Of a DNA stretch of 64,000 nt, positions 43,882 through 52,474 are shown piece after piece. Position 1 is the first letter of the stretch, and each line of letters opens with the position of its first letter. The DNA comes from Solicola gregarius. Its GTDB lineage: Bacteria; Actinomycetota; Actinomycetes; Propionibacteriales; Nocardioidaceae. The stretch covers positions 3,844,001 to 3,908,000 of the forward strand of contig NZ_CP094970.1 in the NCBI RefSeq assembly GCF_025790165.1, in the 5' to 3' direction. A program made the position numbers and the translations under genes. Under the pieces are notes generated by a model. That model saw nothing but the letters and a program-made list of their open reading frames with translations. It was not told the DNA's origin and searched no databases.

Positions 43882-44748
43882 ATGGGGGTAGTACTCAATG
43901 AATATCGTTCGCCGGAGCCGTCTGGCCCGGCCATCGCTCGTTTGCCGCTGTTACGCCGCCTCACTCTCGAGGTCGGCATCGTTGCGGGCCTGTGGATCGC
44001 CTATAACCTCGGGCGCCTCCTCGCCTCGCATCACACCTCATCCGCCTTCGACAACTCCGACCTCGTCTGGCACCTCGAACGCTTCTTGCCGCTGCCGAGC
44101 GAGGAATGGCTCCAAGACGTCCTGCTGTCGGCGTGGCCCCACGGGGTCGAGCTCGCAAACGTCTACTACATGTCCGTGCACTTCCCGGCGACGCTCGCGT
44201 TCCTGCTCTACACGTTCTTCCGCCAGCCGGCCGCGTACCTTTGGGCGCGCCGCAGCTTCGTGTTGGTGACGTCGGCCGCGCTCATCGGGCATCTCACGTT
44301 TCCGCTCGCACCGCCACGAATGCGCCCCGACCTCGGTTTCGTCGACACCGGGCAGCTGTTCGGCATCACTCCGTACAGCGAGGTGACCACCGACAGTGTC
44401 GCCAACCAGTTCGCGGCGATGCCGAGTCTGCATGTCGGCTGGGCCGTGCTGCTCGCCATCGTGATGATCTCGGTCGGTCGTACGCGATGGCGGTGGCTCT
44501 GGGCGATCCATCCGATCATCACCATCCTGGTCGTCACGGTGACGGCGAACCACTACTGGTTCGACGGGCTCGTCGCGATCGCCTTGTTGATCCCGTCGAT
44601 GATGATCGCCCGCCGCGGCATCGACGCACCGCCGTGGCCGTGGAAGCCGCGCGCCGCAAGCACGGGCCATGGTGGCGAGCGAGACCTAGCTGGCGTCGAG
44701 GTCGATCCGCACGGTCACGGGCTCGGACCCGAGCACGGCGATCGATAG
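43882..44748 (+). CDS. PAP2-family membrane phosphatase (inositol phosphorylceramide synthase/AUR1-like)
   Basis: 288 residues with about six membrane segments. The PAP2_3 core has AMPSLHVGWAVLLA (motif C2 with His) and NHYWFDGLVAI (motif C3 with His/Asp), plus the upstream LAPPRMRPDLGFVDT loop. Members dephosphorylate or transfer lipid-linked phosphates, for example in inositol phospholipid or lipoarabinomannan-type pathways. The C-terminal 40 residues are hydrophilic, and the last 63 bases overlap the 3' end of the convergent nitroreductase gene, an unusually long tail overlap. The start is the ATG at 43882; codon use is ordinary. Confidence 0.85.
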   Translation: MGVVLNEYRSPEPSGPAIARLPLLRRLTLEVGIVAGLWIAYNLGRLLASHHTSSAFDNSDLVWHLERFLPLPSEEWLQDVLLSAWPHGVELANVYYMSVHFPATLAFLLYTFFRQPAAYLWARRSFVLVTSAALIGHLTFPLAPPRMRPDLGFVDTGQLFGITPYSEVTTDSVANQFAAMPSLHVGWAVLLAIVMISVGRTRWRWLWAIHPIITILVVTVTANHYWFDGLVAIALLIPSMMIARRGIDAPPWPWKPRAASTGHGGERDLAGVEVDPHGHGLGPEHGDR

Positions 44749-45153
44749 GTCGAGCAGCTTTGCGTCGGCACGACGCGCGACGCTCGGGTTCGCCTCGAGA
44801 ATCATCCGGACCCGGGCCTCGACGTCGTCGTCGGGCAGCACCTCGGCGGTACCGTCGCGCCACGACCCGCCAGCCTTGACGCGTACCCGCGGATCGGCCT
44901 GCAGGTTGCGGACGTAGTCGGCCCGCAGGCCGCGTTCGGCGATCACCCAGAAGGTGTCGCCGACGAGTCCGTTGCCCACCGGCGTACGCCGTGGTTCGCC
45001 GCTGCGTCGGCCCGTGGTCTCCAACAGGGCGAGGGCACCGGGCGCGAGGCCGCGGTCGATGAGTGCTCGCATCGGCACGTTCACGGCGTACTTCGCGGTC
45101 ACGGCGTACGCCTGCCGGGCGAGGCGCTTCGTCGACTCGAGTCGGTCGTCCAT
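44686..45153 (-). CDS. Deazaflavin (F420)-dependent nitroreductase-family protein
   Basis: 155 residues: ALALLETTGRRSGEPRRTPVGNGLVGDTFWVIAERGLRADYVRNLQADPRVRVKAGGSWRDGTAEVL is the DDN/Rv3547-like split-barrel signature (TTGRRSG.PR.TP, ADW/Y..NL.A.P.V). Such proteins use F420H2 to reduce quinones or nitro compounds. The ATG at 45153 fits the family start. Its 3' end overlaps the convergent PAP2 gene by 63 bases. It is divergent from the symporter gene. Confidence 0.87.
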   Translation of the reverse strand: MDDRLESTKRLARQAYAVTAKYAVNVPMRALIDRGLAPGALALLETTGRRSGEPRRTPVGNGLVGDTFWVIAERGLRADYVRNLQADPRVRVKAGGSWRDGTAEVLPDDDVEARVRMILEANPSVARRADAKLLDLSIAVLGSEPVTVRIDLDAS

Positions 45154-45247
45154 CGGTCCATCGTCACAGATCGTCGACCGGTCTGCGCATGAACGGCCCG
45201 TGAACGGGGCAGGCTCCAGGTCCGAACGCCGCAGCAACGGAGGCAGC

Positions 45248-46747
45248 ATGCTCGATGGGCTCGATCTCACCGTCATCGTGGTCTACCTGGTCGGATCGGC
45301 CGGACTCGGCCTCTGGCTGAGTGGCCGGCAGTCGAACATCAAGGGCTACTTCCTCGGTAACCGCGAGCTGCCGTGGTGGGCGGTGACGCTGTCGGTCGTG
45401 GCGACCGAGACGAGTGCGCTGACCGTCATCAGTACGCCCGCGATCGCGTACCTCGGCAACCTGTCCTTCCTGCAGGTCGCGATCGGCTACCTGCTCGGAC
45501 GGATCGTCGTCGCGTTCGTCCTGCTGCCGAAGTACTACGCGGGCGAGATGGTGACCGCGTACGCCTACCTCGGCAAACGGTTCGGCGGCGCGATGCAGAG
45601 CACGGCGTCGGTGACGTTCCTGCTGACCCGATTGCTCGCCGACGGGGTACGGATGTACGCGGCGGCCATCCCGCTGAAGTTCATCATGGACGGGCTCGGC
45701 GCGGACGTCTCGTACTTCTGGATCATCACCATCCTGTCGCTCGTCACGGTCGCGTACACCTACGTCGGTGGAATCCGCGCCGTCGTCTGGGTCGATGTCA
45801 TGCAGATGGGCGTGTACCTGGCCGGTGGCATCGTCGCGCTCGCCGTGCTGATGGACAAGACGGGAGGGTTCTGGTCCGATGCGGCCGACGCGAGCAAGAC
45901 GCAGGTGTTCGACTTCAGCTCCGACATCGTGACGGCGCCGTACGCGTTCGTGACCGCGATCCTCGGCGGGGCGCTGCTGTCGATGGCGTCGCACGGTGTC
46001 GACCAGATCGTCGTGCAGCGGTTGCTCGCCTGTCGTACCCGAGCCGACGCCCAGAAGGCCGTGATCGCGAGCGGCCTGATCGTGTTCGTGCAGTTCGGCC
46101 TGTTCATGGTCGTCGGGCTGGCGCTCTGGTCGTACTACGACGGCCGGTCGCTGACCGATCTGGGACAGGCGGCGTCGGGCGACGAGCTGTTCCCGACGTT
46201 CATCGTCGAGGACCTACCGTCGGGTGTCGCCGGACTCCTGCTCGCCGGGATCCTCGCGGCCGCCATGAGCACGCTCTCGTCCTCGCTGAACGCGTTGTCG
46301 TCGTCGACGATCACCGACCTGGTCCAGCGGTTCCGGCGTACGCCGCTCGGCGATGCCGAGGCGCTCAGCGCCAGCCGGATCACCACGCTGGTCTGGGGTC
46401 TGGTGTTCATCGTGTTCGGCAACCTGTTCGTCGGTCAGGACACTCCCGTGTTGGAGCTCGGCTTGTCCGTCGCGAGCATCACGTACGGCGGGCTGCTCGG
46501 TGCGTTCTTCCTCGGCATCTTCGTGCGGCGGGCGAGCCAGCTCGACGCGATGATCGCGTTCGGCGTCGCCGTTGCGGTGATGGCGTCGATGTTCGTGTAC
46601 CAGCAGTGGATCATCGAGGAGGGTGAGGTGTTCATCGGCTTCACCTGGTACACGGCGATCGGCGTAGTGATCACGATGGTCCTCGGCTGGCTACTCTCGC
46701 GCCTCCACCCAGCGAACGAGCGCGCGGAAGCGGAAGTCCCAGAATGA
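45248..46747 (+). CDS. Sodium:solute symporter (SSF family)
   Basis: 499 residues, about 13 membrane segments. Family landmarks: LTVIVVYLVGSAGLGLWLSGRQ, YFLGNRELPWWAVTLSVVATETSALTVISTPAIAY, TYVGGIRAVVWVDVMQ, MASHGVDQIVVQRLLACR, GILAAAMSTLSSSLNALSSSTITDL with the conserved Na+-site serines. The substrate is not assignable (sugar, proline, pantothenate and sialic acid transporters all share the fold). The ATG at 45248 has GGAGG five bases upstream. The message ends in a long inverted repeat at 46746. Confidence 0.92.
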   Translation: MLDGLDLTVIVVYLVGSAGLGLWLSGRQSNIKGYFLGNRELPWWAVTLSVVATETSALTVISTPAIAYLGNLSFLQVAIGYLLGRIVVAFVLLPKYYAGEMVTAYAYLGKRFGGAMQSTASVTFLLTRLLADGVRMYAAAIPLKFIMDGLGADVSYFWIITILSLVTVAYTYVGGIRAVVWVDVMQMGVYLAGGIVALAVLMDKTGGFWSDAADASKTQVFDFSSDIVTAPYAFVTAILGGALLSMASHGVDQIVVQRLLACRTRADAQKAVIASGLIVFVQFGLFMVVGLALWSYYDGRSLTDLGQAASGDELFPTFIVEDLPSGVAGLLLAGILAAAMSTLSSSLNALSSSTITDLVQRFRRTPLGDAEALSASRITTLVWGLVFIVFGNLFVGQDTPVLELGLSVASITYGGLLGAFFLGIFVRRASQLDAMIAFGVAVAVMASMFVYQQWIIEEGEVFIGFTWYTAIGVVITMVLGWLLSRLHPANERAEAEVPE

Positions 46748-46817
46748 GATCTGGGACGTAACGGCCGTACCCAGCGGAGCATCGTGCCCTTGGCAGTGCC
46801 GTTATGTCCCAGATCTC
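46736..46817. terminator. Two overlapping inverted repeats between convergent genes
   Basis: GAGATCTGGGACGTAACGGC (46746-46765) pairs with 46798-46817 at 19 of 20 positions (32-base loop). Within the end of the symporter gene GTCCCAGA (46736-46743) can instead pair with TCTGGGAC (46750-46757). Three copies of the same 8-mer in alternating orientation thus allow two exclusive hairpins. It is probably a bidirectional terminator for the symporter and phosphatase genes. Confidence 0.6.
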
Positions 46818-46844
46818 GTGGGAAACCTCGCTACGACAGTCGCG

Positions 46845-48083
46845 TCAGACCCGCGACCGGCCGTCGTACCCGCCGCGCGGCGGCCGCAGGCCGAATACCT
46901 CGCCGACCGTCGGTGCGACGTCGAGCGTACGCGCCCGGGCACTCGAGGCACCGCGGCGTACGAGCGGCGAGCCGCCGGCGATGAAGAACGGGATCGGTGC
47001 CGTCGCCGGATGACCGTGGTTGCCGGGTATCGGGTTCGCGAGCGGGTTCGGGTCGCTGAAACGCCAACCCGACCGGCAGTATGCGACCAGGTCGCCACCC
47101 CTCGGACCGAGGCGCAGCGCGTGCGGGTCGTGCAGCGACAGCACACCCGGCACGTCGCGGGCGAGTCTCCGCATGCGTCGAACGGCCTTATCGCGTTGAG
47201 GTTTCGGACCGGTCCAGGTGAGCAGGTCGGCTCCGCCGTTGTCGGCGTACGCGACGTTGCCGGCGAGCAGCGAGTCGTCCTTGAACGCGTCGGCGAGCGA
47301 CACGAAGGAGAACGGGTCCGACCAGTCCATGCTGTGGTCGGCGAGCACGACCAGCACGCTGCGCCGCCATCGACCCGACTCCTTCAGGAAGTCGACGAAG
47401 TCGCCGATCAGCCTGTCCGTGCTGGCGAGGGCGAGCCGACGGAGCAGCTTGATGCTTCCGCCCGTGAGGTCGGCGTGCCCGAAGCGGTCGATGTCGCCGA
47501 AGTTCGCGAACAGCAGGTGCGGGTCGGCGTCGCGGACCATTGCCCCGAGCGCGGCATGTGTGAAGCCGTCGAGCGCGTGGTCGGTGATCGGCATCAGCGG
47601 CTCCGGCTCCCAGCGGTACGTCGCGCGCTCGCCGAACAGGCTGTAGAGGTACTTCTTGCTCAGCACCGTGCCGGTGGTGAGTCCCTTCGTACGAAGGCGT
47701 TGCAGCACCGTCGGGAACCGTAGGTCGCTCGCCCGGTCGAGGTCGCGTACCGCACCCTCGTGCGCGTCGTAGAACGAGTTCGCCGGCACGCCCGAGCGGT
47801 CGGGGCGTACGCCGGCCATCATCATGGCGTGGTTGGGCAGCGTCTCCATGATCGGCACCGAGCGCGCCTGCGGGTACGAGCGGCCGGCCCGGCGTAGCGC
47901 GGCCAGCCGAGGCGTGAGCTCGTCGTCGATCTCGTCGGGACGGCAGCCGTCGATGACGAGTACGTACACCCGCGGGTCGTCGCGTCGCGCGGCCGACGCC
48001 CGCGGGCTGCCCGCCGCTCCGGACAACACGACGGAGGCGCCGCCGGCCGCGGAGGCCCGCAGGAACGTGCGGCGGGTCGACAT
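46845..48083 (-). CDS. TAT-exported alkaline phosphatase-superfamily protein (type I phosphodiesterase-like)
   Basis: 412 residues. Twin-arginine signal STRRTFLRASAAGGASVVLSG. The alkaline-phosphatase-superfamily fold shows VYVLVIDGCRPDEID (metal Asp), METLPNHAMMMAGVRPDRSGVPANSF (catalytic Thr likely in METLPNHA), FGDIDRFGHAD and VVLADHSMDWS (metal Asp/His), and IPGNHGHPATAPIPFFIAG (metal His). It probably hydrolyses phosphodiesters or phosphonates outside the cell. It lies 21 bases downstream of the PhoD-like gene on the same strand. Confidence 0.88.
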   Translation of the reverse strand: MSTRRTFLRASAAGGASVVLSGAAGSPRASAARRDDPRVYVLVIDGCRPDEIDDELTPRLAALRRAGRSYPQARSVPIMETLPNHAMMMAGVRPDRSGVPANSFYDAHEGAVRDLDRASDLRFPTVLQRLRTKGLTTGTVLSKKYLYSLFGERATYRWEPEPLMPITDHALDGFTHAALGAMVRDADPHLLFANFGDIDRFGHADLTGGSIKLLRRLALASTDRLIGDFVDFLKESGRWRRSVLVVLADHSMDWSDPFSFVSLADAFKDDSLLAGNVAYADNGGADLLTWTGPKPQRDKAVRRMRRLARDVPGVLSLHDPHALRLGPRGGDLVAYCRSGWRFSDPNPLANPIPGNHGHPATAPIPFFIAGGSPLVRRGASSARARTLDVAPTVGEVFGLRPPRGGYDGRSRV

Positions 48084-48104
48084 TCTCGTTGTTCCGCTCA
48101 GGTC

Positions 48105-49775
48105 TCAGCCCTCCACCGGCGCGGCCGCCGGACGTACCTTCTGGGATCCGGCCTCGACCGCCCACGACGCCTGATGTTGCGCACGCGTACGTCGGTCGGC
48201 GCGGTCGCCGATCTTGTACCAGTCCATCTGCACGCGAGCCGGAGTGACGTCGAGGACGGAGTAGCCGTGGTCGTCGAAGTTCAGGTAGCGCACGTGCCGG
48301 TTGAGCGTCTGCAGCGCCGCCTCGACCGCGAGCGAGCCGGTGCGCGGCGGGACCCCGAGGAGGTCGTCGAGGTTGTTGCTGGTCACCGAGCTGCACACCA
48401 GCTCGGTCGCGACCGTGTCGCCGAGTGGGTAGATCGCGGCGTTGCGGGGGATGTCGCACGCCCACGAAGAGTGGATGTCGCCGGTGAGGAACACCGTGTC
48501 GGTGATCCCGTGGTCGGCGATGTGGCGCAGCAGCCGCAAGCGGTCGGCGGTGTAGCCGTCCCACTGGTCGACGTTGTACGCGATGCCGTCGACGCGCTGT
48601 ACGGACGCGTCGCCCAGCGTCCGTTCGACCGCCCGCGAGACGTCGGCACTGAGCGGTGGAATCTGCACCGGCGCGATCATCACCGGGTTGCCGATCAGCT
48701 TCCACTGCGAGTCGGTCGCGAGACCCTTGCGCAGCCACGACAGCTGGCGCTCGCCGGTGATCGTACGATCCGGGTCGCTCACGCCGCCGAAGACCGGGCT
48801 CGACGCCTGCTCATCCCGGTACGAGCGCAGGTCGAGCATCGACAGCTCGGCGAGCCTCCCGAAGCGGAGCCGCCGGTACAGCCGGACACCGTCGCCGAGC
48901 GTGGCGCTCCCGTTCATCCTGACCGGCATCCACTCGTCGTACGCCCGCCGCGCGTCGGCTCTGCGGCGACGCCAGTTTCGCTCTGTCGCCGGGTCGTGGT
49001 TCTCGGCGCCACCCCGCCAGGCGTCGTTGGCGGTCTCGTGGTCGTCCCACGTGACGATGAACGGCACCTTCGCGTGCAGCGCACCCAGGTCGGGGTCGCG
49101 CTTGTACTGTGCGTGCCGCTGCCGGTAGTCGGCGAGGCTCACCATCTCGTGCCGGGGTTGGTGCTTGCGTACGTTGGCGTCGTCCTTGCCGTAGCCGTAC
49201 TCGCCCGGGCCGTACTCGTACACGTAGTCGCCGAGGTGGATCACCGCGTCGAGATCGTGGCCGGCGAGGTGTCGGTACGCCGCGAAGTAGCCGGCTTGCA
49301 GGTTGGCGCACGACACGACGCCGAAGCGGAGCCGCCGGGGCGACGCGTTGTCCGCGGGTGCGGTGCGCGTACGGCCAATGGGGGAGTGAGTGCCGTCGTA
49401 TGTGAAGCGGTAGAAGTACGTCGTGTCCGGTTTGAGTCCCGACGCGTCGACCTTGACGGTGTGATCCCGCCCCGGCCCGGTACGCGCGGTGCCCCGACCC
49501 GCGAGATTGCGGAAACGGCGATCGGTCGCGATCTCCCAACGTACGTTGACACGTGGCCCGTGACCCGATCCAGGCGTCGAGGCGGACGTCGGTGTGACGC
49601 GGCTCCAGAGCACGACACTGTGGGGAAGCGGGTCACCCGACGCGATGCCGTGCCGAAAGTGGTCGCGATGAGCGGCGGCCGAACTCGGCGGTAGAGCCGA
49701 TGTTGCGGCGCCCGCTGATACGGCGGCTCCGGTGGACAGGACGCGACGGCGGGACAGCGTACTCACGAGTAGCAT
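48105..49775 (-). CDS. phoD: PhoD-family alkaline phosphatase
   Basis: 556 residues, secreted through TAT (STLSRRRVLSTGAAVSAGA). N-terminal PhoD-type beta domain (FRHGIASGDPLPHSVVLWSRVTP) and metallophosphatase domain with FGVVSCANLQAGYFAAYRHLA, IHLGDYVYEYGPGEYG, VTWDDHETANDAW, and VFLTGDIHSSWACDIP carrying the metal ligands. It releases phosphate from mono- or diesters such as teichoic acids. Probably co-transcribed with the next phosphatase gene; a Pho box was not identified by eye. Confidence 0.94.
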   Translation of the reverse strand: MLLVSTLSRRRVLSTGAAVSAGAATSALPPSSAAAHRDHFRHGIASGDPLPHSVVLWSRVTPTSASTPGSGHGPRVNVRWEIATDRRFRNLAGRGTARTGPGRDHTVKVDASGLKPDTTYFYRFTYDGTHSPIGRTRTAPADNASPRRLRFGVVSCANLQAGYFAAYRHLAGHDLDAVIHLGDYVYEYGPGEYGYGKDDANVRKHQPRHEMVSLADYRQRHAQYKRDPDLGALHAKVPFIVTWDDHETANDAWRGGAENHDPATERNWRRRRADARRAYDEWMPVRMNGSATLGDGVRLYRRLRFGRLAELSMLDLRSYRDEQASSPVFGGVSDPDRTITGERQLSWLRKGLATDSQWKLIGNPVMIAPVQIPPLSADVSRAVERTLGDASVQRVDGIAYNVDQWDGYTADRLRLLRHIADHGITDTVFLTGDIHSSWACDIPRNAAIYPLGDTVATELVCSSVTSNNLDDLLGVPPRTGSLAVEAALQTLNRHVRYLNFDDHGYSVLDVTPARVQMDWYKIGDRADRRTRAQHQASWAVEAGSQKVRPAAAPVEG

Positions 49776-49845
49776 CTAAGCGGGCGCCCGACCGATTGTC
49801 CACGTTCTGTCCGTTCATCGGCTGTTGTCCGCGACGTACCTCGGC

Positions 49846-50715
49846 TCATCCAAGAGCGATCGCAGCGACGCCGCAGACGACGATCGCGGCACCGGCGATC
49901 CGCTGCCGCGGGTGCGGCTCACGAAACAGCAGCCATCCGGCGACGCTTGCAAGGGCAATGCTGGTCGCGCGCAGGGCAGCGACGAGCGACACCGGCGCGA
50001 GCTGCATCGCCACGAGCACGATCACGTACGAGAAGGGGACGAGCGCGGCAACGACGATGGCGCTGCGGTAGTGCCGGCGCAGGGTCACGGCCAGTGCCGC
50101 TCGCTTGCGCACGAGAAGTGGACTCAACACGATGGCCTGCACCGTGCCGGTGACGATGTAGTAGGGGAGCGGCGGCACCTCGAGTGCGTTGACGCTGTGG
50201 TCGTCCCAGAGCGTGTACCCGGCGATGAAGCAGCCCGTCATTGCGCCGAACACTGCACCCAGGGCAACGTCGTTGCGGGCGACTCGGCCGTCGCCGAGCG
50301 GCCAGGCGATCACACCGACGCCGATGATCGTGACAAGTGCGCCGGCGAGCGCGACACCGGATATCTGTTCTCCCAACAGACCTGCGGCGACGATGATCGT
50401 GAGCAGCGGCCCGACCGCTCGCGAGACCGGGTACGCGACGTTCAGGTCACCGACTGCGTACGACTTCTGCAACAGGAGCCCGTAGCCGAGGTGGAAGGCC
50501 GCGCTGAGGCACCCCGACCAGAGCCAGGACCAGGCGGGCCGGGCGGGATCGGCGACGAGCCAGATGGCGCCGGCGGGCAGTACGAATGCCGCCGACAAGA
50601 TGGTGTACGCACCGACGAAGGCGCTACCGGCATCGGAAGCCCGCTTCGCCGCTATGTTCCAGGTCGCATGTGTGACCGCGCCGACGAGGACGAGAACGAG
50701 CGGCAGGGTCGACAC
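49846..50715 (-). CDS. EamA/DMT-superfamily transporter
   Basis: 289 residues with ten predicted helices arranged as two EamA repeats (LVLVGAVTHATWNIAAKRA … TIIVAAGLLGEQISGVALAGALVTIIGVGVIA; … LVPFSYVIVLVAMQLAPVSLVAALRATSIALASVAGWLLFREP). Drug/metabolite exporter of unknown substrate. It is divergent from the molybdopterin oxidoreductase gene, with an 87-base gap holding a SigK-type promoter in the other direction. Confidence 0.88.
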   Translation of the reverse strand: MSTLPLVLVLVGAVTHATWNIAAKRASDAGSAFVGAYTILSAAFVLPAGAIWLVADPARPAWSWLWSGCLSAAFHLGYGLLLQKSYAVGDLNVAYPVSRAVGPLLTIIVAAGLLGEQISGVALAGALVTIIGVGVIAWPLGDGRVARNDVALGAVFGAMTGCFIAGYTLWDDHSVNALEVPPLPYYIVTGTVQAIVLSPLLVRKRAALAVTLRRHYRSAIVVAALVPFSYVIVLVAMQLAPVSLVAALRATSIALASVAGWLLFREPHPRQRIAGAAIVVCGVAAIALG

Positions 50716-50767
50716 CGCGACACCGTACCGGGAGCATCGTCGGGCCTGTCACGCACTGGACCGTCGA

Positions 50768-50795
50768 CCAATCCGGGACCGCGGGTGCGACGAAC
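50768..50795 (+). promoter_or_regulatory. SigK-like promoter of the molybdopterin oxidoreductase gene
   Basis: CCAATCC (50768-50774), a 15-base spacer and ACGAAC (50790-50795). It shares the 10-mer GACCAATCCG with the promoters at 56284, 62612 and, in reverse, 62531-62559. Transcription would begin about at the ATG (50803), giving a leaderless message. Confidence 0.6.
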
Positions 50796-50802
50796 CAGGC
50801 AC

Positions 50803-51471
50803 ATGAGTGTGCCGATGAGACGACGGATCCTTGGCGCCGGGTGCGCCCTGCTTGCCGCGCTCGCCGGCCTCGGTGCCGGCAGCGCGGTCGCAGCGTTGCT
50901 GTCCGGTGCTGCGTCGCCCATCGTCTCGGTCGGCAACGCCGTCATCGATGCGACACCGGGTGCGCTGAAGGACTGGGCCGTCGAGAAGTTCGGCGAGAAC
51001 GACAAGCTCATCCTCATCGGGAGCGTCACGATCGTCGTCCTGCTGATCGCCGCTGCTATCGGCGTCATCGGCGTCACCCATCGTCGCCTCGCCCTGTTGC
51101 TGGCTGGACTTCTTGGGCTCGTCGCGGTCGGAGCCGCCGCGATCGACCGTACGCTGCTGGCCGACTGGTGGGTCGCGGTGATTCCCGGGTTGGTGACGAC
51201 GCTGGTCGTCGTCGTGATGTTCGCCTGGCTCCTCGCGGCCGTCGATGGACGGCGTACCGGGGAAAGCGTCGGCGAACACGTCGGTGATGCGGGGGGGCAT
51301 CGACCGCCGGCGGCTGTTGCTGGCCGCGCTCGCGACGGGAGCGATCGCCGCCGGTGGGGGCCTGGTCGCACGCCTGAACTCCGGCCTCGAGGCCGCCGCA
51401 TCGCGGATGGGTGTGCGCATCCCAAAGCCGACGAGTCCGGCGCCACCGGTGCCGCCCGGCGTGAGCGTTGA
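50803..51471 (+). CDS. Membrane part of a molybdopterin oxidoreductase, out of frame with the catalytic part
   Basis: The first 160 residues read as four membrane helices (RRRILGAGCALLAALAGLGAG; ILIGSVTIVVLLIAAAIGVI; ALLLAGLLGLVAVGAAAI; AVIPGLVTTLVVVVMFAWLLAAV). This is the N-terminal membrane module fused to sulfite-oxidase-like domains in many actinobacteria. After DGRRTGESVGEHVGDAG the frame becomes low-quality and ends at 51471. The homologous continuation (GIDRRRLLLAALATG) is found in the +1 frame. The switch coincides with a run of seven G (51291-51297); six would restore one long protein to 52363. No good ribosome site is seen before the ATG, consistent with a leaderless start. Confidence 0.65.
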   Translation: MSVPMRRRILGAGCALLAALAGLGAGSAVAALLSGAASPIVSVGNAVIDATPGALKDWAVEKFGENDKLILIGSVTIVVLLIAAAIGVIGVTHRRLALLLAGLLGLVAVGAAAIDRTLLADWWVAVIPGLVTTLVVVVMFAWLLAAVDGRRTGESVGEHVGDAGGHRPPAAVAGRARDGSDRRRWGPGRTPELRPRGRRIADGCAHPKADESGATGAARRER

Positions 51472-52363
51472 CGTCGACGACGTGACGCCGTACCTGACGC
51501 CCAACGGGGACTTCTACCGCGTCGACACTGCGCTTCAGATCCCAGACGTGCCGGCCGAGAGCTGGCAGCTGCGGGTACACGGAATGGTCGACCAAGAGCT
51601 GACGCTCAGCTTCGCCGAGCTGCTCGAGCGCCGTCTCATCGAACGTCGAATCACGCTGACGTGTGTCTCGAACCAGGTGGGCGGCGAGCTTGTGGGTAAC
51701 GCGACCTGGATCGGTGCACCTCTTCGAGAGCTGCTCGCGGAGGTGGGCGTTGACCCGGCTGCCGATGCCGTGTTGTCGACGAGTGCCGACGACATGACGA
51801 TCGGAACGCCGCTCGAGGCGCTGACCGACGATCGCGGTGCGATGCTTGCGGTCGCGATGAACGGCGAGCCGCTGCCGCTCGAGCACGGCTTCCCCGTACG
51901 CATGATGGTCCCTGGGCTGTACGGCTTCGTGTCGGCGACCAAGTGGGTCGTCGATCTCGAGGTCACCCGGTTCGCCGACATCAGTGCGTACTGGACCGAA
52001 CGCGACTGGTCGGAGAAGGCGCCGATCAAGACGGCCTCCCGCGTCGACGTACCTCGGTCGTTCCAGACGCTGCCCGCCGACGAGGTTCGGATCGGTGGAG
52101 TCGCCTGGTCGCAGACCCGCGGCGTCGACAAGGTCGAGGTACGTATCGACAACGGTGACTGGAACAAGGTCGAGCTAGCGGCCGTGGACAACGTGAACAC
52201 CTGGCGACAGTGGTCGTGGAAGTGGCAGGACGCGACGCCCGGAACGCACGAGGTGACGGTACGCGCGACGGACGCGACCGGCTACACCCAGACCAGCGAC
52301 CGCGCCGAGCCGCGCCCCGACGGCTCGACCGGGTGGCACAGCGTCCAGTTCACGGTGGAGTGA
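51245..52363 (+). CDS. Sulfite-oxidase/YedY-like molybdopterin-dependent oxidoreductase, catalytic part
   Basis: Coordinates give the open frame; the true protein probably enters this frame at the G7 tract near 51295. It begins with RRRLLLAALATGAIAAGGG, a TAT-like arginine/hydrophobic segment. The Mo-cofactor domain follows: LRVHGMVDQELTLSFAELLE, LTCVSNQVGGELVGNATWIGAPLRELL with the Mo-ligand Cys of TCVSN, and HGFPVRMMVPGLYGFVSATKWVVDLEV. The C-terminal dimerisation domain is IGGVAWSQTRGVDKVEVRIDNGDW … GTHEVTVRATDATGYTQ. Such enzymes act on the outer face of the membrane, for example in repair of oxidised sulfur. Its promoter is of the SigK-like type. Confidence 0.85.
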   Translation: MDGVPGKASANTSVMRGGIDRRRLLLAALATGAIAAGGGLVARLNSGLEAAASRMGVRIPKPTSPAPPVPPGVSVDVDDVTPYLTPNGDFYRVDTALQIPDVPAESWQLRVHGMVDQELTLSFAELLERRLIERRITLTCVSNQVGGELVGNATWIGAPLRELLAEVGVDPAADAVLSTSADDMTIGTPLEALTDDRGAMLAVAMNGEPLPLEHGFPVRMMVPGLYGFVSATKWVVDLEVTRFADISAYWTERDWSEKAPIKTASRVDVPRSFQTLPADEVRIGGVAWSQTRGVDKVEVRIDNGDWNKVELAAVDNVNTWRQWSWKWQDATPGTHEVTVRATDATGYTQTSDRAEPRPDGSTGWHSVQFTVE

Positions 52364-52474
52364 GTGATGGTGAGACGGAACCCGGGTCGAGTCGCGGGCG
52401 CTGCAGCAGTCCGGTCTCGCTGTCAGGATCGTCGGGTATGGTCCACCACGCCGATGTCGAGGAGTGGGTAGATC

